NCBI RefSeq assembly: GCF_024609785.1
Contig: NZ_JANHJQ010000018.1
Span: 1-64,000, forward strand
Origin: Pseudalkalibacillus decolorationis
GTDB lineage: Bacteria > Bacillota > Bacilli > Bacillales > Fictibacillaceae
Direction: 5' to 3'
Length of the DNA stretch: 64,000 bases
Shown: piece after piece, positions 18,615-27,673 of the stretch
How the letters are laid out: each line of letters opens with the position of its first letter
How positions within the stretch are numbered: position 1 is the first letter of the stretch
Notes under the pieces: model-generated
Told to the model about the DNA's origin: nothing
What the model saw: the letters and a program-made list of their open reading frames with translations, nothing else
The model's database searches: none
Translations under genes and position numbers: made by a program

Positions 18615-20234
18615 TTACGTATAGATCACCTTTGGATTTCCATTCCATTCATATTGTAAAGAGGTAAGCTCAGTGATGAAGCTGAATCCATATCGATTTA
18701 AATAATAAACGACATTGTACACGCGTTCCTGAGGTTTTCCATCTGGCTTAATGTTTAGCTCAATCTCGTGAAACTTCCTTAATTCATGCTCATACTTTAA
18801 CTGGATTGACTTTTCTAGCTTTGTTTTGAAAAAATCGAGTTGCTCTTGGAGTATCTGCCCGTTTTTTTCGGCAAGAGGCATTAATCCATTGTCAATATCG
18901 ATCGTCATGCCACGCAACACCTTATGAGTCTTATCAATTTGTTCCTTTGCATTTGTAAATTCGTTATTAAGATCCCATTCGGTCCTTTGATCTAACCAGA
19001 TTTGCTTGGCATTAGCTACACCACCATAAATGGTATTTCTCAAATCAAGCTCCTTTTCATTCATCATTTTCTTGATGTGTGGCTCTAATATCGTTAACGA
19101 CAAACGCGGCATTACCGGGGGCATTTTGAATCCAAACTCATGGAATATCGATTTCAACACACCCCAATAAGCTATTTCGCCTGGACCAGCAACAAAAGCA
19201 AGTGTCGGTAGTAGATTTTCTTGCATTAATGGACGAGTTACGACATTATTGCTAAGACGCTCCGGTTGTTCAGTAGCTATAGCGGCTAATTCATTTCTCG
19301 TGTACATACATTCATTTTTCTTCCCTCTAAATGCGTCTCCATCACGCTGTAACAATACACGATTTCCATGCACCTCGACAAAGAGATGTGCTTGATTTGA
19401 CTCCGTCTCAACAGGTACTGAAAACCCTTTTTGCTTTAACATTTTAATCTCTTTTTGAAATGTATCATCTATTTTCTCGTTATCCTCAACCAACTCATTA
19501 AAGAAAGTGGACTCGATTTCACGTAACTTATTATGATTGGAGTCGAGCATTACAATCCCTTCTTCTGCAAAAAGAACGAGCATAATATAAGCAAAAAAGT
19601 CTGTGATCGTTTCCGTATCTTGTATCGCATCACGAATTAGATCTTTAACTTCCTGTGTATGAACTGTTTCACCTAATGAACGAACAATTTCTTCTGCCCA
19701 ATGTGAAAGCTTCTCCTTTGGTAATGGAATCCTTGATACCGATCGATTGCCTTCAAGCAAATCCAGTTTTTTCTTATTCGTACGTCCTGTAGCAGGGATA
19801 TAAATATGATTAATTTCATCAAAATCGTGATCTTCACCCGCAATCCAAAATATGGGTATAACAGGAGTTCCTAAGTTCCGTTCTTGTTCTTTAGCAAGGC
19901 GAATCGCTGAGATGCACTTATGTATCGTATACAACGGCCCTGCCAGCAAACCTGCTTGTTGACCTGTGACAACCACGGTTGAATCGGAATCTTTCAATTT
20001 ATCAATATTTGTACGTGTATGTATTGAAGTGGGAAACTTTTGATGATACGTAATCAAATGTTCATGGAGAGATTCCCTCGGAAAAGAGCGTTCCTGAATT
20101 TCCTTCCACCGTTCCTGATAACTCTTTTGTTCAAATGGATTATAATCGAACTGTTCACGAACATCAGGTCTGCCATCCAGATAAGCACTATAAAAGTCGT
20201 TATTATGTTGAAAAGGTATCTCTCTAGATTTCAT
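18615..20234 (-). CDS. bshC: Bacillithiol biosynthesis cysteine-adding enzyme BshC
   Basis: Proposed ligase adding cysteine to GlcN-malate, the last step of bacillithiol synthesis. The ATG at 20234 follows GAGAGGAAG and gives 539 residues, the B. subtilis length. It has the family segments VVVTGQQAGLLAGPLYTIHK (about 85-104) and IFWIAGEDHDFDEINH, and a long C-terminal coiled region. Position immediately before mraZ is conserved in Bacillus (yllA). Confidence 0.94.
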   Translation of the reverse strand: MKSREIPFQHNNDFYSAYLDGRPDVREQFDYNPFEQKSYQERWKEIQERSFPRESLHEHLITYHQKFPTSIHTRTNIDKLKDSDSTVVVTGQQAGLLAGPLYTIHKCISAIRLAKEQERNLGTPVIPIFWIAGEDHDFDEINHIYIPATGRTNKKKLDLLEGNRSVSRIPLPKEKLSHWAEEIVRSLGETVHTQEVKDLIRDAIQDTETITDFFAYIMLVLFAEEGIVMLDSNHNKLREIESTFFNELVEDNEKIDDTFQKEIKMLKQKGFSVPVETESNQAHLFVEVHGNRVLLQRDGDAFRGKKNECMYTRNELAAIATEQPERLSNNVVTRPLMQENLLPTLAFVAGPGEIAYWGVLKSIFHEFGFKMPPVMPRLSLTILEPHIKKMMNEKELDLRNTIYGGVANAKQIWLDQRTEWDLNNEFTNAKEQIDKTHKVLRGMTIDIDNGLMPLAEKNGQILQEQLDFFKTKLEKSIQLKYEHELRKFHEIELNIKPDGKPQERVYNVVYYLNRYGFSFITELTSLQYEWNGNPKVIYT

Positions 20235-20322
20235 ACATTTTTCTTCCTCTCTAAGAATCAACGACATTCCGATTATGAGTATAGCAGATTCACGGGGGCT
20301 TCCCAAACGAATATGCTTACGA

Positions 20323-20709
20323 TCAGACCGAAATAATTCTAGTGATTAATCCGTATGCACATAAAAGTAAATAACACATAAAAAACAGTAAGAAATTGAA
20401 CCGCCATGCTGTTTTTATAATTTTGATCAATTCGATATCCTTATCCTGCTTCCAATAAAGCCATGTAATACAACTGAATATGAGTAACAGCAACACCATA
20501 ATTGGCCACAGTAAAGAATGGTTCCAGATCGTATGGGCTATCGACAGTACTGAGGCTATTAGAAAAAAGGTCGTTATATCTGATGCGAAATGAAATGACT
20601 TTTTCTTTTTATGTGTCAGTTTCTTCATCGATCCGTATATAATAAACCAAACCAGCAGCGGAGCAGTAACGAGCGTTGCTAAAGAACCTGCGAGAATATC
20701 GACCACCAT
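20323..20709 (-). CDS. DUF3397 family membrane protein
   Basis: 128 residues with four predicted membrane helices (about 7-25, 42-60, 67-85, 105-124) and a basic cytoplasmic loop MKKLTHKKKKSFH. I recognise it as DUF3397 by size, helix pattern and location between panE and bshC; function unknown. Starts 14 bp after panE, so likely co-transcribed with it. Confidence 0.75.
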   Translation of the reverse strand: MVVDILAGSLATLVTAPLLVWFIIYGSMKKLTHKKKKSFHFASDITTFFLIASVLSIAHTIWNHSLLWPIMVLLLLIFSCITWLYWKQDKDIELIKIIKTAWRFNFLLFFMCYLLLCAYGLITRIISV

Positions 20710-20723
20710 TTAGTCCTCCCCGT

Positions 20724-21617
20724 TCAATTATGGTCTTCCATCCCTTTAATCGCTTGATAAATAAATTGATTATAAGGTATTGGTATTCCTTTTTGTTCAG
20801 CCACCATTAACACATATCCTGTAATCGCATCGATTTCCGTTCTATGACCGTTTTCAATATCACGGAGCATCGAAGACTTATTACTTGAAGTATTCTCACA
20901 AACGTTGATCAATTCTTTCCACGAGGTTTCGATTTCACTTACATCCATCACCCTACACGTTTCCTGAAATAAACGTTCCATCATTTGTAGCCAATTCGAT
21001 TGTTCGAGCAGGTCGCCATTTTTCACTCTAAGTAATGCAGTTAAGGGGTTGATTACAGTATTAATCATTAATTTCTTACATAGCATATTGTACCAATCCG
21101 CTTCTTGTTGAAATGGAAATACATCGATGGAAAGCTTATCCCAATTCAGACCTGATCGACCATCTAAATAAGGTGCCACTTTCGTTCGACCAACCCCTGT
21201 ATGAAGAACCTCAGTATCCGATTCTCTTAACGCACCGTGCTCCACTGAACCAAGATATACAGAAAACATCGTCAAATCGGAAATCCACCTTGTATGTAAC
21301 ATCCCATTTTGCAGTAATAATAGCGATCGTGAATGGTTAAAGCCATTTGCGAGGATTGGTAACACGAGTTCAAGATCATATGACTTAACTGCAACGATAA
21401 CCAAATCATAGGATTCTTGAGGTGACGTATCGAGAATTCTCACTTTCGGATGAGTCGTAAACTCAGTCTTCAATGAATGTACAACTAAACCAGACTGTTG
21501 TAGATTGGTTTGCTGTTCCTTCCTTCTAACATATAATGTAACCTCGTGTCTGTTCTTTTGAAGATAGGCAGCAAAGAGTAGGCCTACCGAGCCCCCACCA
21601 ATAATTGCTACTCGCAT
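20724..21617 (-). CDS. panE: 2-dehydropantoate 2-reductase (ketopantoate reductase)
   Basis: NADPH-dependent reductase of pantothenate synthesis, or a related ApbA/PanE family member. 297 residues. The N-terminal Rossmann motif is IIGGGSVGLLFAAYL (about 5-19), followed by VIVAVKSYDLE and the catalytic-lysine region KLMINTVINPLTALL in the C-terminal domain. Equivalent to B. subtilis ylbQ by position. The exact substrate of family members is hard to assign from sequence alone. Confidence 0.85.
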   Translation of the reverse strand: MRVAIIGGGSVGLLFAAYLQKNRHEVTLYVRRKEQQTNLQQSGLVVHSLKTEFTTHPKVRILDTSPQESYDLVIVAVKSYDLELVLPILANGFNHSRSLLLLQNGMLHTRWISDLTMFSVYLGSVEHGALRESDTEVLHTGVGRTKVAPYLDGRSGLNWDKLSIDVFPFQQEADWYNMLCKKLMINTVINPLTALLRVKNGDLLEQSNWLQMMERLFQETCRVMDVSEIETSWKELINVCENTSSNKSSMLRDIENGHRTEIDAITGYVLMVAEQKGIPIPYNQFIYQAIKGMEDHN

Positions 21618-21733
21618 TCAGGTTCCCAACTTTCGTACTAGTATTTTTCTTAATAGTAGCACAATGATGAAAATGTATAAATCATTCAATTACCATTTAA
21701 GCCATGTTTTTTACAAGTTAAAGAGCATGAAAA

Positions 21734-21801
21734 AAGTGCCAGACAGCCTGACGTGCAACATTTAATCCTAAATGTTACATGAAAAGCGGAGTCTGGCACT
21801 T
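21734..21801. repeat. Inverted repeat after the acyl-CoA carboxylase genes
   Basis: An 11-bp perfect arm pair (AAGTGCCAGAC / GTCTGGCACTT) encloses an inner hairpin AACATTTA-ATCC-TAAATGTT. It lies between the carboxyltransferase gene end and panE. A similar AGTGTCAGGA-type hairpin lies at 44969-45009. Neither has a good T-run on the minus strand, so terminator function is uncertain; such AGTGCCAGAC hairpins are frequent in Bacillus intergenic DNA as I recall. Confidence 0.65.
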
Positions 21802-21851
21802 CACTAACTCTTAACCAATCCTATAGTATTCCCCTAAACATTATACAATAA

Positions 21852-23390
21852 CTAGACTGGATATACTGGATGCTTACGCTCACTGAATACCATTTCCTTA
21901 GATTCATATCCAGCATATCTATCAATCAACTCATCTCGCAATTGATCAGCGGAGACGATATCATCTACGATCATTTCTGAAGCGAGCTTGTAAATATCGA
22001 TATGTTCTTTATATTCTTTATGCTTTTCTTGTACATATTGAATTCGTTCTTTCGGATCTTCAATCTCGTTGATTTTATTGGAATAGACGGCATTTACAGC
22101 AGCTTCTGGTCCCATTACAGCAATTTGAGCAGTAGGCAGTGCAATGCAACAATCCGGCTCAAAAGCAGGTCCTGCCATTGCATATAGACCAGCACCATAA
22201 GCTTTCCTAACAATAACTGAAATCTTTGGAACCGTTACATCACTCATTGCTGCAATTAATTTTGCTCCGTGACGGATAATTCCAGCTCGTTCAACCTTTG
22301 TTCCAATCATGAAACCTGGCACATCCGCAAGGAATAAGAGTGGGATTGAGAAGGCATCGCAAAGTGTAATAAACTTTGCAGCTTTATCGGCTGAATCAAC
22401 GAAAAGAACACCGCCTTTCACTTTCGGCTGATTTGCAATAATTCCAACAGGTGCTCCATTCAAGCGAGCAAATCCTGTAATCATCTCAGGAGCAAAAAGC
22501 TTTTTCATTTCGTAAAAACTTCCATCATCAATCAAACCATTAATAAAATCATACATATCAAACGGAACATTTTGATTTTCAGGGACGATCTCTGAAAGGT
22601 TCTTATCAATCTTAGGTGCTTTCACTTTAACTTTTGCCGGCTTACTTTCATAATTCCCAGGGAAGTAAGATAAGTAGTGGCGTGCTGAATCAATTGCTTC
22701 TTCTTCAGATTCAGCAAGAACATCCCCACATCCACTTATACTGCAGTGCATTCGTGCTCCACCCATTTCTTCTAGTGTCACCTTTTCACCAATTACTTTT
22801 TCAGCCATACGCGGTGATCCAAGATACATTGATGCGTTCTTATCAACCATAATAACGATGTCACAGAATGCCGGAATGTAAGCTCCACCTGCGGCTGATG
22901 GCCCGAATAGGACACAGACCTGAGGGATCATTCCTGACATTTTAACTTGATTATAAAAAATCTTTCCCGCTCCACGTCGGTTCGGGAACATCTCGATTTG
23001 ATCGGTTATTCGTGCTCCAGCAGAATCGACAAGATAATACATCGGCACCTTTAACCGCATTGCTGTTTCTTGAATACGAATAATTTTCTCAACGGTACGT
23101 GCTCCCCACGATCCTGCTTTTACAGTTGAATCGTTTGCCATTACGCAAACCGTTTTGCCTCCGACTTTACCGATTGCAGTTACAACACCATCAGCAGGTA
23201 ACCCTTCTGCTTTATTATTCGCAAACTTACCGTCTTCAATCTTGTATGAACCATCATCGAATAATAATTCAAGGCGTTTTCTGGCAAATAATTTATTTTG
23301 CGAATCCAGCTTCTTATGGTACTTCTCTGCACCACCGCTTTCAATTCGTTCAGTTGTTGTTTGCAATGTTTCATTTAATGTTTTCGACAT
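21852..23390 (-). CDS. Acyl-CoA carboxylase, carboxyltransferase subunit
   Basis: Transfers carboxyl from biotin to an acyl-CoA (propionyl- or methylcrotonyl-type). 512 residues from the ATG at 23390 after AAGGAGGAATTTG. The two carboxyltransferase halves are fused: the N-half has KRLELLFDDGSY and FGPSAAGGAYIPAFCD (about 162-177), the C-half has GVLFVDSADKAAKF, LFLADVPGFMIGTKVE and KAYGAGLYAM. With the two genes upstream it forms a complete three-subunit carboxylase resembling B. subtilis yngE-yngHB-yngH. The acyl substrate cannot be fixed from sequence. Confidence 0.9.
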   Translation of the reverse strand: MSKTLNETLQTTTERIESGGAEKYHKKLDSQNKLFARKRLELLFDDGSYKIEDGKFANNKAEGLPADGVVTAIGKVGGKTVCVMANDSTVKAGSWGARTVEKIIRIQETAMRLKVPMYYLVDSAGARITDQIEMFPNRRGAGKIFYNQVKMSGMIPQVCVLFGPSAAGGAYIPAFCDIVIMVDKNASMYLGSPRMAEKVIGEKVTLEEMGGARMHCSISGCGDVLAESEEEAIDSARHYLSYFPGNYESKPAKVKVKAPKIDKNLSEIVPENQNVPFDMYDFINGLIDDGSFYEMKKLFAPEMITGFARLNGAPVGIIANQPKVKGGVLFVDSADKAAKFITLCDAFSIPLLFLADVPGFMIGTKVERAGIIRHGAKLIAAMSDVTVPKISVIVRKAYGAGLYAMAGPAFEPDCCIALPTAQIAVMGPEAAVNAVYSNKINEIEDPKERIQYVQEKHKEYKEHIDIYKLASEMIVDDIVSADQLRDELIDRYAGYESKEMVFSERKHPVYPV

Positions 23391-23477
23391 CAAATTCCTC
23401 CTTCATAACTGCATACAGAACGAGCGCTCATTCATTTCTAAGTATCAAGAGGCATCCTGTCTTTTCACTCACGCTCA

Positions 23478-23690
23478 TTATTTTAGGACAACAAGTGCGT
23501 CCCCTTCATTAACGAAATCCCCAACGTTAAAGTTGACAGTACTTACTTCTCCCGCTTCTGTTGCTTCAATTGGGATTTCCATTTTCATCGACTCTAACAT
23601 CATTACAGTTTGTCCTGCCGATACTGACTCACCTTCTGATACTAATACATTCAATACTGTTCCTGCCATTGATGCTGTTATTTCCTTCAT
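23478..23690 (-). CDS. Biotin carboxyl carrier protein, short form
   Basis: 70-residue free-standing biotinyl domain. The biotinylation site is Lys in ESMKMEIPIEA (about residue 36). ATG at 23690, 8 nt after AGGAG. It carries biotin between the biotin carboxylase and carboxyltransferase encoded on either side. Similar in size to B. subtilis YngHB, which supports a role in acyl-CoA carboxylation rather than fatty-acid synthesis, where the carrier AccB is longer. Confidence 0.93.
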   Translation of the reverse strand: MKEITASMAGTVLNVLVSEGESVSAGQTVMMLESMKMEIPIEATEAGEVSTVNFNVGDFVNEGDALVVLK

Positions 23691-23701
23691 GTTGACCACT
23701 C

Positions 23702-25048
23702 CTAATTATTTACTTTTGTTGAACGTTGATTTAAAAACTGTGTAGTATAGTTACCTTTTTGAAATTGTTCATCCTTTAAAAGGCTTTCAAAAAGTGGACC
23801 ATTGTGTTTAATGCCCTTTAGCTTCCATTGTGTAAAAAAGGCTAATGATTTTTCAATTGCGGTAGTTCGATCTCTTCCATGTATGATTACCTTTGCAACC
23901 ATTGGATCATAGAAGGGCGTAACCTGTGAATTAGCATCATACCCCGTATCTACACGAACACCTTCTTGTTCGGGATATACGAAATCAGTAATCGATCCCG
24001 GAGAAGGTAAAAAAGTGTTCGGATCTTCTGCGTATATTCGATACTCAATACTGTGACCTTTTCTTGTGATTTCATCCTGAGATTTCGGTAGTAGCTTGCC
24101 ATCTGCCACATCAAGTTGCCATTCTACCAAATCTAACCCTGTTACCATCTCTGTTACAGGATGTTCCACCTGTAACCTCGTATTCATTTCAAGGAAATAG
24201 AAGTTCTCCTCTTCGTCAACGATAAATTCAACCGTTCCTGCGTTCGTATATTTAACATGTTTAGCGGCTTGTACAGCAGCAGTACAAATCTGGGTACGCA
24301 CTTCCTCCGACAAAAACGGTGATGGTGTTTCCTCAACGACCTTCTGATGCCTTCTCTGAATCGAGCAATCTCGTTCAAACAGATGGACGATATTCCCTTC
24401 ATCATCTCCAAAGATTTGCACTTCGATATGACGACTGTTCGAAATAAATTTTTCCATAAACATTTCGTCATTTCCGAAATAAGCTTTTGCACGGTTTTGG
24501 CTTGATACAAACGCAGCACGTAAGGTTTTCTCATCATCACAACGTTGCATTCCGATTCCACCACCACCGGCACTTGCTTTAATCATTACAGGATAACCAA
24601 TCTTATTTGCTAATCCAACAGCTTGTTCGACATCATCTATTGGACCGTCACTTCCGGGAACTACGGGCACCCCTGCATCCTTCATTGTATCACGCGCGCG
24701 AACCTTATCCCCCATTGCTTCAACAACATCTGCACGAGGCCCGATAAACGTAATGTTAGCGTTTTCAACTTTTCGAACAAAATCAGCATTCTCTGATAAG
24801 AAACCATACCCTGGATGTATCGCATCTACTTTTTCGGTCTGTGCGATCTCAAGAATCCGGTCACCACGTAAATATGACTTCACGACTGGTGGTTCACCAA
24901 TCTCATAGGCTACTTTAGCATTCTTCACGTATGGAAGATCACTGTCAGCTTGTGAATACAAAATAACCGTCTCAATCCCAAGCTTTTCACATGTCTTAAC
25001 AATTCTAGCTGCTATCTCTCCTCGGTTTGCGATAAGGACTTTTCTCAA
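23702..25048 (-). CDS. Biotin carboxylase subunit of acyl-CoA carboxylase
   Basis: ATP-grasp enzyme that carboxylates biotin with bicarbonate. 448 residues: N-terminal KVLIANRGEIAARI, HPGYGFLSENADF, the ATP-grasp glycine loop KASAGGGGIGM (about 158-168), FERDCSIQRRHQKVVEE and the catalytic EMNTRLQVEHPVTE (about 286-299). A second biotin carboxylase domain is in pyc in this window. 11 bp separate it from the carrier gene, indicating an operon. Confidence 0.93.
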   Translation of the reverse strand: MRKVLIANRGEIAARIVKTCEKLGIETVILYSQADSDLPYVKNAKVAYEIGEPPVVKSYLRGDRILEIAQTEKVDAIHPGYGFLSENADFVRKVENANITFIGPRADVVEAMGDKVRARDTMKDAGVPVVPGSDGPIDDVEQAVGLANKIGYPVMIKASAGGGGIGMQRCDDEKTLRAAFVSSQNRAKAYFGNDEMFMEKFISNSRHIEVQIFGDDEGNIVHLFERDCSIQRRHQKVVEETPSPFLSEEVRTQICTAAVQAAKHVKYTNAGTVEFIVDEEENFYFLEMNTRLQVEHPVTEMVTGLDLVEWQLDVADGKLLPKSQDEITRKGHSIEYRIYAEDPNTFLPSPGSITDFVYPEQEGVRVDTGYDANSQVTPFYDPMVAKVIIHGRDRTTAIEKSLAFFTQWKLKGIKHNGPLFESLLKDEQFQKGNYTTQFLNQRSTKVNN

Positions 25049-25191
25049 ACCATCTCCTCCTTTATCTCTCTGTTTCAGTTAACTAATTTCAACATGGATT
25101 GTAGGAAATCCTGTTTTTATGTAGAATTCTGCATGATTTTTTCATTAAAGCAGAATTTTTCGTTACTTTATTATATAATAAAAGTAGAAGT

Positions 25192-25226
25192 GTGTGTTCA
25201 AAACTAACGGACTTTTTGAACAACCT
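25192..25226. repeat. MITE remnant (ends only)
   Basis: 35 bp consisting of a left end GTGTGTTCAAAA joined directly to a right end CGGACTTTTTGAACAACCT, with the interior lost. Flanks GTAGAAGT and CTAGAAAG could be a worn target duplication. It sits in the divergent gap between the carboxylase operon and ylbP. Confidence 0.7.
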
Positions 25227-25267
25227 CTAGAAAGAATGGGAAATGAATCGAAGGGGGATATCTCAAC

Positions 25268-25777
25268 ATGTATAAAGTACAACGACTTCTTATCAATTTT
25301 AAGACCCTTGAAGAATTTAAGAAATTTAAAGAATACGGGATTCAAGAGCTTTCTATGCTTGAAGATCTTCAAGAGAATATTATCGAAAACGATAGTGAGT
25401 CTCCGTTTTATGGAATCTATTACGGTAACATGCTTGTCGCTAGAATGAGTCTGTATCAAATTGATGGGGATTATGATCGTTATTTTGATCCACCACAGGA
25501 CTACTTGGAACTATGGAAGTTAGAAGTTTTACGAAATTACCATGGGCAAGGTTTTGGAAGCGCTCTTGTGAATTTTGCTAAATCATTTAATCTCCCAGTA
25601 AAGACCAACGCTAGACATTACTCCAGTGAATTTTGGGAGAAGATGGGGTTTGAATCTGTCACATACAATCCTGGTCGGGATCGAGGAGAAAACCCTTATG
25701 TTTGGTACCCTCACGGGGTTGCAGAGCAAGAGCCTACTGAAAAGGATAGCCCTGTTAAAAATACTGATGTTTCATAA
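25268..25777 (+). CDS. ylbP: GNAT-family N-acetyltransferase YlbP
   Basis: Putative acetyltransferase of unknown substrate, 169 residues. The GNAT fold is seen in LWKLEVLRNYHGQGFGSALVNFA (about 75-97), with the acetyl-CoA loop GQGFGS, and the C-terminal FWEKMGFESV. The tail is variable and acidic. ATG 12 nt after AAGGGGG. Position next to ylbO matches B. subtilis. Confidence 0.85.
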   Translation: MYKVQRLLINFKTLEEFKKFKEYGIQELSMLEDLQENIIENDSESPFYGIYYGNMLVARMSLYQIDGDYDRYFDPPQDYLELWKLEVLRNYHGQGFGSALVNFAKSFNLPVKTNARHYSSEFWEKMGFESVTYNPGRDRGENPYVWYPHGVAEQEPTEKDSPVKNTDVS

Positions 25778-25796
25778 CTTCACTTGTTATATACCG

Positions 25797-25870
25797 AAGG
25801 GGATGACCCAAAAGCTAAGAATCAAGCAACTCTACCTAAGAGTAGCTAGACACTTGCGGGTCATCCCCTT
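25797..25870. terminator. Bidirectional hairpin between ylbP and ylbO
   Basis: A 13-bp perfect stem (AAGGGGATGACCC / GGGTCATCCCCTT) with a 48-nt loop that itself holds ACTCT-acct-AAGAG pairing. The T-rich side reads TTTACTTTTC on the plus strand. It lies between convergent genes and touches the first base of the ylbO stop codon. Confidence 0.75.
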
Positions 25871-26517
25871 TACTTTTCTACTTTTTGAAGGTTTCCATTA
25901 TATTCCATCTGAAACTTCACTTGATTGGCTTGCGAATCATCTGTTACAGCTAATTTCCGAGCACGTTCCATAAAATTCAGCATCGTTCGATAATCTTCAT
26001 TTACATTTTCAAAGTTCTTCTGTAGTTGGTCAAAATCGACCTTTAATCGATCATTTTGTTTTTTAAATTCTTCGATCATTTCATGTAATTTTTTATTTTC
26101 CATTTCAAGTGTGTTTTGATGAAGTTTATCTTGCTGCATGGTTTGTAAATAACGAATAACATCTTCTAAACTAAATGATGGCAAAGAATGTTCTGTCCTG
26201 TTAACCGTCTCAATCCGTTCTGGGTAGTTCTGAGATTGCTCCTGTTGAAGTTGTTTCTTTTTGGACTTTTCTTTTGCAGATCGCTCGCTCATTGTTTGTT
26301 TCCGCTGGCTTTTCGCAATCGTTATCGCCGCTTCATATTGTTTTCGTATGAGTGAATTCCACCTAAATCCACATGCAGCTGATGTTCGTGATAACTTCTT
26401 TCCTACCTCTTCAAATGCGGCAAGCTGTGTACCGCCTTCCCTTACATGACGGAGAACAACTTCGGCTAGTAATAGATCTTCATCATTGTTCCAGGCATCC
26501 TGGCGTGTTGTACCCAC
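25870..26517 (-). CDS. gerR: RsfA-family sporulation regulator YlbO (GerR)
   Basis: Transcription factor of the RsfA/GerR family; in B. subtilis YlbO/GerR is made under sigma-E and modulates mother-cell genes. 215 residues from the GTG at 26517, 6 nt after GGAGGG, giving MGTTRQDAWNNDEDLLLAE, which aligns with GerR. The N-terminal Myb-like domain (about 1-65) includes TQLAAFEEVGKKLSRTSAACGFRWN; a basic linker and a C-terminal coiled coil (about 125-190) follow. Confidence 0.88.
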   Translation of the reverse strand: MGTTRQDAWNNDEDLLLAEVVLRHVREGGTQLAAFEEVGKKLSRTSAACGFRWNSLIRKQYEAAITIAKSQRKQTMSERSAKEKSKKKQLQQEQSQNYPERIETVNRTEHSLPSFSLEDVIRYLQTMQQDKLHQNTLEMENKKLHEMIEEFKKQNDRLKVDFDQLQKNFENVNEDYRTMLNFMERARKLAVTDDSQANQVKFQMEYNGNLQKVEK

Positions 26518-26595
26518 CTGCATCCCTCCAAACATTCTACTTTAGTACCAACATATGCAGTTACTAGAGAAGATAGACTTCTGATCCACGTCTTA

Positions 26596-27350
26596 TTAAC
26601 GATTTAAAAACTTTTTTACCGCTTCATGGTGCTCATCCGTTTCCCAAAGCCTTGCACACTCTCTAATCTCTCTATCAACGCGCACCTTTAGCCCGGTTAT
26701 ATCTGTACCATCTAAAATTCTTTTTTTATAAGCCTTTAATACACTAGAAGAAAGCTTTATCATCGGGAAGATCCATTCATTAAATTGTTGTATGGCCCTC
26801 TCCTTTTTTACTACCTTCTGGAAAAAGCGATATCCAAGACCTTGTTCAGCTAGATAAGTTTGTAATGAAAGCAAGATTTCAAGAGCAGTAGCCCGATCAA
26901 GGCGCTCCAACAAATAGGTGCCGCCTCCCCAACCAGTAGTAATACCTAGTTTGCCTTGTATAAATCCAAATTTCACATGAGAGCAGGCAATACGAAAATC
27001 ACATGCAGTAGCGATTTCACATCCGCCACCAATCGCTGTGCCATTTAATAAAGCAATCGTAGGTTTTGGAAATGTGAATAATTGAAATAAGACAGCACTC
27101 ATTTTGGAAAGCATTTGATAGGCTTGTTCTTCAGTATGTAGATTATGAAACACTGAGAGATCTCCACCCGAACAAAAAGCTTCAGATCCCTCTCCGGTAA
27201 TTGCTAACAATTTTACATTTGGATCATTTTCTAGATCAGTAAGGGTAGTTTAAGAAGACCAATCATCTCAAGATCAATCGCATTACGTCTAGAAGGCTGG
27301 TTTAAGATGACCCAACCAATGCCATCCTTCACTTCCTTTTTAATTTTCAT
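26596..27350 (-). pseudogene. Enoyl-CoA hydratase/isomerase gene with a frameshift
   Basis: From the ATG at 27350 (after GGAGGAGTACTT) the frame reads a normal crotonase start, GIGWVILNQPSRRNAIDLEM, then meets a TAG about 38 codons in. The rest continues in another frame as TDLENDPNVKLLAITGEG and onward to the stop at 26596. One extra A in the AAA run at 27249-27251 would restore a single 251-residue protein with the crotonase motifs AFCSGGDLS and NGTAIGGGCEIATACDFRIA. Either a real inactivating deletion or a sequencing error in a homopolymer. An internal ATG at 27210 would lack the N-terminal strand. Confidence 0.88.
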
Positions 27351-27385
27351 AAGTACTCCTCCATGCTATTACGATTTTCCCCCGT

Positions 27386-27431
27386 AAAAAATAAACGGGG
27401 TTGACCCAATTAAATGGAATCAACCCCGTTT
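27386..27431 (-). terminator. Terminator of ylbN-rpmF
   Basis: On the minus strand a 12-bp stem (AAACGGGGTTGA / TCAACCCCGTTT, 15-nt loop) leads to a T-rich tract TATTTTTTAC, 7 bp after the rpmF stop. Confidence 0.9.
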
Positions 27432-27438
27432 TAAATAA

Positions 27439-27612
27439 TTATTTTGAAACTACTTCTTTTCCTTTGTATGTTCCACATTCAGGGCATACACGGTGAGAAA
27501 GCTTGTATTCGCCACACTCCGGGCATTTTACCATTCCAGGTACTTTCAGCTTGTAATGTGTACGTCGCTTGTTTTTACGAGTGGTAGAGGTTCTTCTAAA
27601 AGGTACTGCCAT
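27439..27612 (-). CDS. rpmF: 50S ribosomal protein L32
   Basis: 57-residue large-subunit protein starting [19 protein letters not shown]. It keeps both zinc-binding pairs, CPECG and CPECG (about residues 30-34 and 43-47), so it is the zinc-containing form. ATG with GGAGG upstream. It follows ylbN by 61 bp in the same transcript; the ylbN(yceD)-rpmF pairing is widely conserved. Confidence 0.97.
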   Translation of the reverse strand: MAVPFRRTSTTRKNKRRTHYKLKVPGMVKCPECGEYKLSHRVCPECGTYKGKEVVSK

Positions 27613-27673
27613 GGGTTTCCACCTCCTTAACGAAATTGTTCAGTTAGAGAAGGTCAAGCTAGTTGACTTTTCT

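Noticed and set aside
23155-23745. A 196-codon plus-strand open frame across the biotin carrier and carboxyltransferase genes
   Set aside because: It lies antisense to three clearly conserved genes, has low-complexity Ser/Thr-rich translation and no ribosome binding site; it is a shadow of the minus-strand genes.
25163-25459. Minus-strand 98-codon frame at the ylbP 5' region
   Set aside because: Antisense to ylbP, whose GNAT motifs are clear; it also runs through the MITE remnant.
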